Shown: positions 44,593 to 57,621 of the stretch, piece by piece | How the letters are laid out: every line of letters starts with the position of its first letter | Position numbering within the stretch: position 1 is the first letter of the stretch | DNA from: Siderastrea radians | Lineage: Eukaryota; Cnidaria; Anthozoa; Scleractinia; Rhizangiidae | Reading direction: 5' to 3' | Assembly: GCA_964017195.1 (NCBI GenBank) | Contig: OZ024892.1 | Span: forward strand, 11,728,071-11,792,070 | Length of the DNA: 64,000 nt | The notes under the pieces: generated by a model | The model's input: the letters and a program-made list of their open reading frames with translations, nothing else | Databases searched by the model: none | Told to the model about the DNA's origin: nothing | Translations under genes and position numbers: made by a program

Positions 44593-47500
44593 TTAATCTG
44601 CTATTGCCTGCTTTCTCCGTGAAAACTTGACTTTGATAATGTCGCCCACCTCATCTATAGCCACCAGTGCCTTGAAAGAAAAACAACAACAAAGTCAAGA
44701 AAGTAACACAGCAACGGTGCCGCACAAAATCAGTTAGGGCCACATAACGTAACTCAGGATTGGGTCGTGTAAAAAACGCACACAAGCTAATTTCCACAGC
44801 ACGATGGAGTAGTACCACCCTACTCTGTTTTTTTTCAAAAGTGTTCCCGGCTACCTGGAATGTATCTACACAGCGAATAAGACTTCTACTGTGCAAAATC
44901 AGTCCTACTTTCACCTTTTTCAATAGATTTACCGACAATTCTTGCTGACATTTCACTCATCGCTCGGAAAAATGCTAAGCAACTTGAAAATAAACTCAGA
45001 TAAACTGGAGGCTTGAATGAGAACGCTGGGGTTCGAACTGTCATCATCGAATCGTCCGCGTTTGCAAAACTGAAAGCTTTTTCAAGAACTCTTGTGCATT
45101 CGAACATTGTCTGTGTTTTCACTCAAATGCTAGTATGCCAAAACTGAGTCCGTCAGTGCTGTTTACCATCCCCAAATTTTATTAACTCTAATTCTACGAG
45201 ATTGAGGTCCAATCGCTGAAGCAATCGTTAACCCTAAGAGTGATCTTACCTTATCAAGCATTTCCCTTGTGTGTGAAGCTGATAGACAAATCCTCGCCCG
45301 TGCCTCGATGAGTGAAGTGGCTGGAAAGCCAACGATTACTACAGCTATGTTTCGTTTCAACAATTCCCGAGAGAAGGCACTGCATAAAATATGAGAAAAA
45401 AACTGAGTGAAAATTAAGCCAAACTTGATGTCGTGGCCTTCGAGGCGCCTTTGCTAGCCTGAAATCAAGCTCTCTAGCAGATGAAATTGAAGTTTGCAAA
45501 CTCATGTTTGCCGTGTAAAACAGTGGCCTGAAGGCGCCTGGAACGATTTTACTCTGTACAATGGACAGAGTAAAACCCGCGTTTTGATTGGTTTAGGAGA
45601 GTCTGTGAATAAAGCACAGACGCCCAAATGACGTAATGATCTGCAAAGTTTGCGCGCGCAAATCATGACTACGAAGATTTTTTTGGAAACGTTTCTAATT
45701 TTGTGCCTGCGTTTCGGAGCGTACTTCTTTGTTCTTACCACCATTTGACCGGACATCTGTGCGTTATCAGAGTTCACAGGCACGGCCACATGGAACCTAA
45801 GGATATCGATGCCAAATACTTGACGTTATCATAACTTTTTTATCGGTTAGAGCTCAACGGGCGCAAAGCACTTCAAACCATTCACCAACTGACCAATCTT
45901 TACTTACACACATTTTGCTGGCATGTAGAGTAGAATGGGTACAACTGCCGAGGAGTCATGGCCGTACACGATGAACCCCATTTGTTTTAGCCTTTGTCTA
46001 AAGTATCTGTCAGATAAACAAACCGCGTGTTAGCTCACTATATTAGCAGCGGTAATGCCAACTTTTAATCGTATCTTTAAAGCCCAGATTTTGGGAGGGT
46101 GTATCAACCTGCAGAAATCTTTGGAGTTTATCTTTGGCACACTTCGGACTGTCTTCCTTTTCGGAAGACAAGATCGATGACAAATTTCTTGGGGACTTTT
46201 GATGTTCAAGATGTTACAACTACAATCCCTTATCGCTGAAACTGCCCTTAGTTTCCCTCGAACAATGTTTTATCAGGATTTTAAACCTTAAACTCACTTG
46301 CAGTTCTGAGCCAAAGTTGTAAGCCTCTGCTTTCCTGAAAAGAATGAAAGAAAAACAAAGATAATAATACAATTTAGACATGACTCTATGGTTCCGTATC
46401 CAGCTATATGAACGGCGCACGTCTTAATGGTTCCAGATTGTTTGAAAGTTATCTTTTACGACAGCCAAAATCTGGATATGGCAATGTCGATTCCTGACAG
46501 GTAAATTCAACGTTTCTTTGAAAAGAAGTCGCTCACCCCCCCCCCTTCCCCCCGGGGTGGAGGTACTTGACCCATGTGGTGGGTGTAGGGGTGCCGCTGA
46601 GGGTTTGAAACCCTGACCATGTTTAGGTCAAAAACAAAGCTCTAAAATACCTCCTCTGTGTATGACAACACCCTTCATTTTAGGTCCCTGTTTAGGACAA
46701 ACGATAAAATACATATTCCTTGTTTCACACAATTTAAAGTGTTTCAAATATTAGCAAACGTCCCCGATCTAGAATTTCTAAATGCTGTATAAGCCATATT
46801 TAAAGACGACAATCGTACTGACCATACCCTGTTTAGGTCAAGTTCAGACTCAGACCCTGTTTAGGACAGAGAGGGCAGAAACCATACCGAGTACCCCCCC
46901 GGCGCTCACCTCGTCTCTGTACACAAAACACAAAATTTTGAGTACAACATTGTTGAGTGGTGTTGAACGAGATGGACAAAGGAATTCAGCATTGATTTTA
47001 CGCTTGAGAACAAAAGAAAAGTTGAATCAACATCATTCCTCATCATTCACCGTTCAGCGGGGGGGGGGGGGGGGGAGGGGTTACTCCACTCAATTTAGAC
47101 TAGTTGTGTGCCACAAAGGTTCTTAAAGCCTGGCCTTATTTAAGGAGGGAAAATTAAAAATTGATACTCTATTTAAGGCCCAAAATGACCCTCTGTTTAA
47201 TGGAAAACAATAACTAAGAATTGCGTAAGCAGGTCGTTTTTATTTCTTTTCTTTAATATGCGTGGTTTAGCATGAAGCATAGAGTACTAGACTAAGCCTA
47301 GTTTAGCTTAGTTTGGCGTTTGCGTACTACAATTTTAACTACAGTGGAACCTCGATTTAAAGACGCGCCAAGGGACTGGGGAAATTGGTTCATAAAATCG
47401 AGGGTTTGTTATATCGAGGTTCTTTTCCATACATTACATTTTTACTGGGCTGAAAAAATATTGTTCGTTATACCAAGGATTTCGTTCTATAGAGGTTCGT

Positions 47501-50500
47501 TAAATCGAGGTTCCACTGTAATACAAAAAAGGAGCCCTATCTAAGGGTCACGCCGGGATTACAACAAAAAGGGGAAAAATGGATACCCTATTTAGGCCTG
47601 TTAGCACAGAAGCTTTTCACAACGATAGCTGTCTAACAGCGGTTATTTGGGTTGTCTCTCTCCTTCCTTCGGAGCGTTGCGTGAAGACCCAAATAGCGGC
47701 TGTATGGGAGGCTAGTAGAAAAGACAGCTTGAGAGTGGAAGCTAGCAAAGGAAGAGAACTACAGTAGAATGTTACTAACCCTTATCGGTGCCGTCCTCGC
47801 CCATAATTATTTTCATGGATGACAAGATTTGCATCACGACTGGAGGTGACATGAAAGAAGCGTACGTTGCACTGTGAGAATGACCTCTGATATGGTTTAT
47901 TATTTCCTGCAAAATAAATTTATAAACATTCTACTAACAGACAATTTTGTTCCTTGTGCGAAAAAGACGTCAAGTAAATAAAAAAATTTAAATAGTCGTT
48001 TATATTGCGGAAATTTGCACGGTGGTGGCCCTTCTTCATGCTATCTTGTATAAGTTATAATGTTCAAGTCACGGAGCTTTTCATGGTACCGATTGACTGC
48101 GTCCTCCATCATGTGTATATGTGCTCACACCCTGAGATCGTCTGTTCGGCAATGGCAATCGTCACGACTTCAAATTCGTCGAAAGAAAAAAGGGGGGATT
48201 AATAATGTGTTGCTGCATTACAAACATAACGTTTGGTGTTTTAGAGCAGTTTTTAAATGAGTGTCGAAAGTAATGTTGTATTTGCTTTGGTTTTGCTTTA
48301 CTTCGCTCTCTGATTGGATAAAAAAGTTCGCGCCACTTTCTCAACCAATCAGAAGTGAAAATCCAAAACCAATCGTGACTTGCTCGCACGCGTTTTCCCG
48401 CTCTTAACGCTAAATACTTGTATTTGCTTTAATTTCAAATTGATTCATTTTGTGTTTTGTTCCTGTTGTGATTGGTTAGAGTAATTTCTTTGGTTTTGTC
48501 TTTAGGACACTCACTTGAAAATCGCTCTAAAGCCGAACCTTCGAACAGATCGCACCCTTGTCTGCATTGCATGAAAGATATTTTTAAGTTCCGTTATAAT
48601 CCCAGTTTAGCATGTTTAAAAACATTTTGGAATGCCTCTCACCTTAGACGCAGCAATATATCCCCCTGCTGCTCCAAAACTCTTGGTAAATGTCCCCATC
48701 ATGATGTCAACATCAGAGGGGTCCACCCCAAAGAATTCTCTGACACCCCTTCCATTGGGGCCCATGGCACCAATACTATGGGCCTCGTCCAGATAGAGGT
48801 ACGCTTTGTACTTCTTTTTAAGGGCCACCACCTCGGGGAGCTTCACTAGAGAGCCCTCCATACTAAAAAATAAGACAAATTAAACATTGACATGTACAGA
48901 TGTTGTGTGTAGACATTTAGGAACTTAAGGTGGCTGAACACAGCTTGTGCGCGCTCCACGATTTCTACTGCTGGGTCAGCGCAAGTCAGCGCGCGAACAA
49001 AGATTTGAGAAAAACAAACGTGCCTCCTAGACAGCGATTTTCTCGTTTTATTTAACGTGGATCGCACGGTGTTATTTTTAGCATAGGAACAAGGAAGCTG
49101 TTCGGTCGGCCTTAAGCACAAACGTTCGTGAGCAACGATCTGCATAGGCAAAAGGATCGGACACAGAACACGAAATTGTAAAACGCCGAACGCCGCAACA
49201 AGAGTTTGGTCGAGCAAAAACAAGCAAACCGAAGGGAACAGGCAGCTTCCGGCTGATGTTTGGGTTTCGCTTAAGATCTCTATTTACGTGCAAAGAGGCC
49301 TGCGTATAAACGATACTTTAAAGTACTTGGGACCAATCAGAACTGCTGAATCATTTGCCTTTCGACATGGAAATGCAGTTCCTGATTACTTTAATGGTTA
49401 AACAACGCCTTTCTTCCAAAGCTATCGCGCCGAAGTATCTTTGGACAAACTTTTTGCAAACAGTTCGCCAATCTATCTCTGATTTTTTAGCCGTCGCCTC
49501 GTCTAGAGCAGCTGCGTTAAAGTAGCAAACCGTGCGACTTTCCCAGCCGCGTGTCCATACGATGGTTTCCTGATCATCTCAAGGACGCAATTTGCCTGCG
49601 AAGGCATCTGGTGTTCGCCTAGTGTTGTCAATGCAATGAAAGACTTAAACGCCTCTTAACATTCCAGTAACTTAGGTTGGACAGCAGAAGTAGCATATTT
49701 CTCGCTCACCTACCTATAAACTCCTTCAACAATTATAAGAATCTTTTTCCACGCTCGATGAGTTCTTGGTTGCCCCTGGACGACGGATTCTCTAAGAATT
49801 TCCTCCAAGCACTTCATATCTGTAGAGTGTGTTGGTAGTAAATGAATAGGAATTCCAAACGTTTTACGCGCAAACACGCGTGATTTATTGCCTGCAGAGG
49901 GATAAGAGCTGGTTAATGTTCCCACTTCATTCTTTTTTTTTTTTGCTTGCAAGGAGACCACTATCCGCATGACTGTCGCAAAAGGAAACAACGAATGACG
50001 TAATGCATTACATGTTTTTGGAGTAAAAATGTAACCGTTTTTAAGGCACTGATAAGCTAGGGCAAACTGGTGCCAAGCCCTGAGGCCAGTGAAGGGCCAA
50101 GGGCAGGAAAGCATGCAATCGGTGCCAAGCGCGGGAAAACTTGTAATGCCAAGCACGGGAAAACATGCACCCGGTGCCAAGCGCGGGAAAACGTGAAACC
50201 AGTGCCAAGCGCGGGAAAACATGAAACCGGTGCCAAGCGCGGCAAAAAGAAAAACAACAACAACAAAAACCGGTGGCAAGCGCGTGAGCGACTCGCTATA
50301 GATTCTCCCCTGTTGTGGAAACTCAAAATCAACCAGAATCATCGCTCAGCAGTCGATGAAAAATTTATCTTCGTCGCCATCTTACCGTTGTGCTTAAAGA
50401 CTTTAATCTTGGCTCCTGATAACCTCGCTCCTAAGATGAGTGACGTGTGGTTGAGCTCGTCACTGATGATCAAATCTCCCTTGCCTACTAGGGTGGGGAT

Positions 50501-53500
50501 ATTGGAGGAGTTGGTGGCGAACCCCATCCCGAAAACCATAGCAGCGGGTTTACCGACAAACCTGGCAACCACAGCTTCTAGTTCGCTGTGAATATCAAGA
50601 GTGCCTGACAGGAAAAAAATAACACAGGTTTATTAAGATAGGGAGACCAAATTGCAGTTAAATTAGCGAAGATTTAATTAAAAGAAACGTTTTCCCCATC
50701 TTTCGTCAAGACGGTTTATATTTTTCGTAAGACCGCTGGATAAAAGGACAAAAGAAGCATGTGTACACGGTTAGTCTCAAATACTAGAGAGAAGACGAAC
50801 TTTTCTCAACTCTGTAGACTGTTTTTATTCTAGGATTCAGCACTTTACTGCTGGTATTTCTGGATAGTTTACTTCAGATTGAGATAGTAAAAATGGGTCA
50901 GTAGCATTTTTATTAAGCAATGTTGATGAATTCAAAACTATATTATAGGCCATTTTTGCGTTGGAGTCATTTTACTACAGTACAGGTACCAGAAACCCTT
51001 GCTGTTTTCTTTTGGCATGCTTATTACGGGTATTAGCAAGAGAGGATGAAGTAAGAGAGTGAATCCCCGTGCCCCATGATAATTATTTGAAATTTATTAT
51101 TAGTTCGCACCCACGCTGCGAAAGTTATTTTTATCTGTTGTTTCCGCGTCAACAACCTATGACGTCATTCTAACTGACCAATGAGATGTCGTCCTTAACC
51201 CTATTCAGACCGGGGGGGGGGGGGGGCGATTGTGCCCGCATTGATTTTGGACGTTTATAACTTTTTTTATAAGCAAGCTAAACCCACCAAACTTGGTGAC
51301 TTTTCCTAAAACTTATCTGGCAACAATTTGGCATAGCCAATGCTTGTTCATCAAGTTTGACGTTACCGTGGCAAGCACGTTTTGACAAGCTGTTTTTTCA
51401 GAATTTTAAATTTTCACCTTCTCATTGAAATAATATAACTTTTCTGAAGTAAATTTTACATTTTTATATCACTTTCGTGTTCTTTTATTGATTTCGGTTA
51501 GTTTTTGGTCAATTTTGGCAATTTTCAAAGGTTCTGAAAAAATCAAGAAATCCAAGATGGCGGATCCAAGAATTGCCGCCGTTTTAGAACCTGACGTAAT
51601 TGTTACGTCATATGACGTCATCAGCTTATGTTGTGGACCTCAAAGGAAACACTTTTGGACGTTTTCGGTGTCATAGCTTCAATATTCTCGGAGTTAAGAG
51701 GTGGGGGCCAAATCAGCCCCCCGGTCCCAGAAGACCAAAAAAAGCTCGGTCTGAATGGGGTTAAAATAACCACGCAGTATGACACAGAACCAAAAATAGA
51801 TTTCAAATAATTTTCATCGCAAGAGGCCCATGTATGGGGGATTCGCTCTCTTCCTTCCATCATCTTGGTATTAGTTTGTTGTTTAAAGCATAATAGAGTT
51901 TCAAAAGGATACAAAGGTAAAGCGCATTTCATTGACTTCTTTATTTACTCACCGTATTCGTTCCTCGCGCTGCATCCCGCCACACCGTATCTGCGGACCG
52001 CCTGTTCAGCGGCTTCTGCACATGACCCAGAATTCTCAGCGAAGCCAAGGTAGTTGTATGACGCAAGATTGAGTGCCTTGGTTTTTGTTCCAGGGTATCT
52101 GCGAATTAAAAACATTGACTACAGTTCTTCAATGATGAAATACACTACTTTCGCAATGGTTTCGGACAATTTACGCGTTGTGAAGTATTTTCTTTGAGCG
52201 AGGAAAATTGCGAGCAACAAAAGCACCCCTCTTAAGTTGATTTCATTTTGATTCAGTGGTAGATAAAGGCACCCCGCTGTTCCATCGTTTTTCAATACAT
52301 TTTGAATGCTCACTCAGTTCCTGGTTGGTGTTTTAGATGATCCTCTTATTCGATTTATCGTCTTATTTCGGCATCATGATTTCGGATATTTTGCATCCTA
52401 GAACTCGAGTGTAGTCCTTAGCAGCACCTGACGCAGTTGTGCTAGCTTTAAAGCAAGCAAGCAATCAAGTAAAAAAAATGACTCCAGGAGTTTAATTCAT
52501 GTCTACATGGCTTAATTTCTGGGATCGGGGTGGTGTAGTGGTTGGCGCGTTGGACTTCAGATCTGAAGGTCAGTGGTTCGAGGCCCAGTCTTTGCTGTCG
52601 TGTTTCCTTAGACAAGAAACTTTACCCCACATTGTCTCTCTTCACCCAGGTGTATAAATGGGTACCGGCGACATACTGCTGGGGGTAACAATACGATGGA
52701 CTAGCATCCCATCTTGGCTCGTTTACGACTTTATCTTTACCATCATGGCTTAATTAGCCTTTAGTAGTCCAACCGATCCATCACATTTTGTGTGTTCTCA
52801 ACATCGTCTTAATTTTCTCTTTGTATTTGGAAAAATCTATGACACGGCAGTCCAATCGACCCCTCACGTTTTATGGGCTGCCAGTTACGTACCTGAATGT
52901 CCAATTCCAGTCATCTGACTCTCTGTCTACCAGGTCAATTTCTCCCCCAGGAACGCTACAGATTGGTCTGTTTAAGCAGTCTCGTACACGAGTGTACATA
53001 TTTCTTGTGTAGAAACTTTCAAAGTCAGAGTAGAGCGGCACAAATCCCTGCGAGGAAGAAAAAACAAGAGAAAAAAATGCAATAAACAAGTCCCTTTTGC
53101 AAAATTACTTTATCCATTATTGATGAATGCGCACTTTTGTTTAGAACTCAAAAGACAACTGGAGGTCTGTAAGTAGACTTGCTTTCAAGTTGAGCTCTGG
53201 AATATTTTCAAGGGCAACGAGAAAAACCGAAGCTCTCGGGAGGAACAATGGAACTCAGAACCTTCTGGATCCCCAAGACTGGAAAAGAGAAGCGAAAAAC
53301 TTTGATAAACTTACATAACGCTACACTTGCTTCAATTGTTTTATCGATATTGTTTTATTCTCGTGCTTGGTAGTCTCCCATAAATGCCAAATAATCTAAC
53401 TTAATATTGTAACATATTGTAACTTAATAACAATGGGGAACAAATTCGACACACCCCTGATCAAGAAAAAGTAGCTATGCCACCATAGTTCACCTATAGA

Positions 53501-55338
53501 GCAAGAACAAAGTTATCAATTTCCGGAAATCGGACGTGACTAGAGATTTTACAGTTTTTCAAAAAGATAATAAATATCACGAAATTTGGACCTTTCGGCT
53601 AATCAGAATGCTTCATCTCATCGTGCCTGTTCAGCCATATCGAAAAATGGTTAGAAGTAAGCTAGGTATTGAAACTCAGCAGGAGAAGGCTAAACGGGGC
53701 CGCGGCTAAACGGACGACTGATCTGCCTGTAAAAGAATGACAACTTCCGTAGGCCCACTACTTGAACACGCATTCCGCGGGACAACTTAATCGTTATTCT
53801 ACCAATTCTACCGAAGCTTATGCGGGGAATCTTGTGTTGCAGTCATGTTAGAGTTTTACTGCTAAGTTACCGGTCTTATCTCAGCATTCAGTAAGATTTT
53901 CGTGTTTCTGCTGTGCTTGTTTTGCTAGTTAACCAATTCACAGCATGTTATGTAATTCACCCCAGTCTACTTGTACCGTCTACTATCACAAAGTTATTAT
54001 TATGTATGGTTTCAGAAAAGTAATGAAAAAGAACTGAGGTTATTTTATTAACTAAGGGTGCGTTCTTTTGGGACTATTCCGGAATAGGAATACTCGGAAT
54101 AGGCGGTATTTGTGTTCTTTTGGGAGCTATTCCGTTTTCGGAATGCGGAATATCATTCCGTTCATTCTGCTCCCGATAGTAGAATGAACAGAATGAAGGG
54201 AATACGGTTTACTCGGAATAGACAGAATACGCGTTCTTTTGGGAAATTTTTGGCGGGAAATCCGACGCGGCCGCCCGCGCGTGTGCAGACATAGTGGTTC
54301 TCAGGTCACCTCCGCCATGGGTATTCCGTTTCCAGAATTGGCGTTCTTTTCTAAGTTGAAATTCCGTGTATTCTGTTATTCCTAAACCGGAATAAGAATA
54401 ACCAGAATAGTCCCAAAAGAATGCACCCTAAGTTGAAAATGTTCAGAAACTTGTTAGAAATCCGGCTTCACCTGCAATCACGTGGGCGAAAGATTTTCAG
54501 CGATCACGCCACCAAGAAAGAGGCTTGTACGCATGCGTCCCGCTTGATAAAGTCCATAGTTCAAAAACGTTGGAAAGAATTTTGCATAAAAAAATATTAC
54601 AAAATTTAAAATGTTAGAAACTCTGTTTTTTTTAAAAGAATCTGTGTCTAAAGTTTTCGTAAATAAATTAATCAATTTAATTTCTTGGCACCTAGTAGAA
54701 ACAGAAAAGCTCGACGAGTTTGGCCTCCTCTTAAAAAATATTGGCAGAGACAGGAGTCTCTTCACTCGCGAACTTTGAGCTTCGGCTTTTACAGACATCT
54801 TTAAAGGCGAGGGTTAGCTCGGACAAAATTCACCTTTATCAGTAGCGCCTTCCCAGTTGCCGTCTAATTAATGTGGGGTTGCTTTATCTCTAAAAGCCTT
54901 TATAATAGTGTATTAAAAATACACTACACCGGTTCAGTCAAAGCTCAAGATTCACAGCTTGGGGTTGAACGAGTGTCACCCTCTTTAAATGTTCTTCAGA
55001 TTTACTTGACAAGTAAACGAACAACCATTCGCTTCCTGTGGAAATGCATCCTTAAATTTTAGATATTTTCTTACCTGGTTGCCGCTTTCTTTAGACGCCT
55101 TGGATTTTTCTACGCCGTATTTGCGCGTGAAGTCACGCAAATAACCGAAAATTATCAGGAAGAAGTAGGTGAAGTATGTCATCACAGCAACATAGAAAGG
55201 AGTTTCCTCGAATTCGTCCACTATCTCAGGATCGTAGCTTCCATTCTTTCCTTCACGGCTCGTGAATCCATTCGTTCTCGGAGCAAAGCCATTTTTTGCA
55301 GAGAGGCGCTTTCTCGACAAGCAAGATCCCGCCACCAT
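44593..55338 (-). CDS. SPTLC2: Serine palmitoyltransferase catalytic subunit 2-like, copy B
   Basis: Same eleven-exon structure as copy A: 55338-55075, 53047-52893, 52098-51953, 50604-50386, 49819-49714, 48862-48643, 47906-47780, 46334-46298, 46006-45908, 45379-45250, 44670-44593; 526 residues. PLP lysine (Lys357), LDEAHSIG and the membrane helix are intact. I see five residue differences from copy A: A50V, L56F, S57T (all in or next to the membrane helix), F113L and Y517F. Exon 3 has five base differences, all silent, which points to selection keeping the protein. Its intron 10 donor is the normal GTAAGA. Insertions lie in intron 1 (54056-54428) and intron 3 (51199-51760). Both copies could make enzyme; nothing here shows which one is expressed. 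Confidence 0.93.
46533..47110. repeat. Repeat with 'ccctgtttaggtc' motifs (unit B)
   Basis: Counterpart of 31710-32290 in intron 7 of copy B; its C-run is shorter than in unit A. Confidence 0.4.
47342..47518. mobile_element. Pogo/Tigger-type MITE in intron 7 of copy B
   Basis: Same insertion as 32523-32699, so it predates the duplication. Confidence 0.85.
48240..48533. mobile_element. MITE in intron 6 of copy B
   Basis: Same insertion as 33421-33714. Confidence 0.6.
50062..50250 (+). repeat. Minisatellite in intron 4 of copy B
   Basis: Counterpart of 35252-35440, with the same number and order of units as far as can be read. Confidence 0.8.
51199..51760. mobile_element. PiggyBac-type MITE (TTAA target), only in unit B
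   Basis: CCCTATTCAGACCG and its inverse CGGTCTGAATGGGG bracket 562 bp, with TTAA on both sides (51195-51198, 51761-51764). Unit A has one TTAA at the empty site. TTAA targeting and CCC ends fit piggyBac. A run of about 14 G follows the left end. No transposase. Confidence 0.8.
52515..52750 (+). mobile_element. tRNA-derived SINE in intron 2 of copy B
   Basis: Counterpart of 37150-37460 with an internal deletion; box B GGTTCGAGGCC is at 52575-52585. Confidence 0.55.
54056..54428. mobile_element. PIF/Harbinger-type MITE (373 bp), only in unit B
   Basis: GGGTGCGTTCTTTTGGGA and its inverse TCCCAAAAGAATGCACCC, flanked by TAA (54053-54055, 54429-54431). Unit A has the empty site 'actaagttg'. The interior is built of 'ggaat' and 'attcc' words. 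It lies in intron 1 of copy B. Confidence 0.85.
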
Positions 55339-55791
55339 TATTGTCGTGACTGCGAGATCTGCAAGCTCGCGTGACGAAATGACAGCGATACGAGTATCAA
55401 CCCATCAATCGATCAACCCACTCAAGCGAGCTCAACTTGGCTTTATCCGGACCTTCCTTTACGATACCTTTCAGAGCAACACCTCGTTTTACTCTGTTAT
55501 TGTCAATGGTTATGTATTATATTATATTGAATATTCATTAGCAGCTGTTTATTTTAATTTTCGTTATTTCAATTTTCCAACTGGGAAGATCAGATACTGA
55601 ATGTCTCGATTGAAATTTGCTATTTTTCCTCAGACAGATCCAGACAAGCTTTAAGCAAATGATTTCTGCTTCTATTGTACTTGAATACTGTCGAGAAATA
55701 GCAAACTTATATAGTTATGTTACTATGTTTTTTGTGCTTGATTACTTTTTGAAACCTGTTATATTTATCTAGGACAGTTTTCATGAAATTA

Positions 55792-57621
55792 TGCGCCGAT
55801 CAATTCGAAAGTTCAACATCCCCTCCCGGGCAACCCCCCGGGCAACCCCCCGGGCATTTGAACTTTTGAAGTTTGGCTTGTTCAAATTCCCTTCCCTCGG
55901 GGCAAGAAAGCCGTTCAAATGCCCCACCAATTAGTACTGAACTGCCTCTCCTCAAAGACAAATTTGGTCTTCAATCAAGCACTTTACATGCCTTTCAGAG
56001 AGAGATATGCCGTAATGCATCCTCGGAGACCCAGGGGCAGCTAGTCGGGACGACGGGATTTTCATGGGCGAAAGTTTACAACAAGAGCGGGAGTGCCCCT
56101 GGGCACTTACTCTTACCGAACGAGTTCCAGAAGCGTTTGAAATCCCGCCTTCTGATTGGCCAGAAAAATTTTTTTCTGGCCAATCAGCGAAGAGGAACAG
56201 CTGGGCGACTCTCATGTCTTCTTACACGAGGTTGTTTTCCTCATCAATCGCCGTAGTAGCGTGGCCCGTTCAACGGGAACATTTTTGAGGAGAGCTTCAG
56301 AAAAAAAATAATAAATAAACGAAGTCGAGGAAATCGCAAACTATAACGTGGCCGCAAGAAAACAAACACTCACAGGGAATTTTTCACGGCGGACTTATCG
56401 ACGGTAACGCAAATTTTTAGAGCTAGCGACTTCCCCTTTCTCCAATGTAACTAATTATTTGTCCTTCTTCGTTGATCTTCGTCTGAAACTTTCCATCTCT
56501 GATGCAAGGGCCACGCAACTATGTTGATCGAGCGTGTCATGTCACGTACTAGAGAGAACTAGTTCTCTCTAGTAAGTGACATGACCTCGCATCAACCGTT
56601 AAGCAGAAAATCGCCCAGATCGGCCTCCAGAAGCTCGGAAAAGCAATAAAAACACAGCAAACACACAGCAGGTAATGTTTTTGAAATGTATTTCCATTTT
56701 AATGCATTTTCAGCGGAAAACCGCCGATTATTTTCGATCGAATTTCAGCTCCATACAAACACTCATATTACGCTTTGGGCAAAACTGTGGTTCCCACGCT
56801 CGATCGACATAGTTGCGTGGCCCGTGCATCGGAGAGTTTCAGACGTAGTTCAACGAACAAGGAGAAATAATTAGTAGCATCGTTTACTCGAGTAGCTATA
56901 AGCCTCATGCAACACTTGAGAAAGGGGAGTCGTTAGCTCTAAAAGTTTACGATACCTTCGATAAGTCCTTCGTGAAAAATCCCGCTGAGTGTTTTTTTTC
57001 TTCCGGCCACGTTGTAGTTTGCGATTTCTTCGACTTCGTTTATTTATTTAGTGTTAGTTTTTTTTTCTGAAGCTCTCCTCAAAAATGTTCCCGTTGAACG
57101 GGCCACGCTAGTACGGCGATTGATGAGGAAAACAACCTCGTGTAAGAAGACATGAGAGTCGCCCGGCTGTTCCTCTTCGCTGATTGGCCAGAAAAAAATT
57201 TTTCTGGCCAATCAGAAGGCGGGATTTCAAACGCTTCTGGAACTCGTTCGGTAAGAGTAAGTGCCCAGGGGCACTCCCGCTCTTGTTGTAAACTTTCGCC
57301 CATGAAAATCCCGTCGTCCCGACTAGCTGCTCCTGGGTCTCCGAGGATGGCCGTAATGACACCTTCAATCTTCTTTTAAAGACCCTTTTCAAAGGGTTAT
57401 TCACTAACAAAGGCGAAATTTTATCTTGTAAATCCGTCAGACCCCGCAAAAACCGGAAAAATTCACAGGCCTACTACGTCAGGACAAGAGATAAATCCGG
57501 TTCAAATTCCCCACCCTTCCAACGCAACGTTCAAATTCCCCCCTCCCAGGGCACGATGCACAGTCAAATGCCCGGGGTATGCCCGGGGGGGGGGTGTTGA
57601 AGTTTCGAATTGATCGGCGCA
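55792..57621. mobile_element. TTA-flanked MITE split by a foldback element (unit B)
   Basis: Counterpart of 40131-40610, with TTA on both sides. It is interrupted by the 1332-bp element at 56018-57349. Confidence 0.75.
56018..57349. mobile_element. Mutator-type foldback element, 9-bp target duplication, only in unit B
   Basis: CATCCTCGGAGACCCAGG ends as in the 304-bp MITE at 21561, flanked by GCCGTAATG on both sides (56009-56017, 57350-57358). The arms match inverted for most of the 1.3 kb, including 'ctggccaatcagcgaagagg' and 'cgtggcccgttcaacggg', leaving only a short unmatched middle near 56650-56780. The 9-bp duplication fits Mutator-like elements. No transposase frame. Confidence 0.8.

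Noticed and set aside
49710..50342. 210-codon minus-strand frame in unit B
   Set aside because: It is a read-through of SPTLC2 exon 5 into intron 4 and the minisatellite, open by chance; only the last part (49819-49714) is exon.
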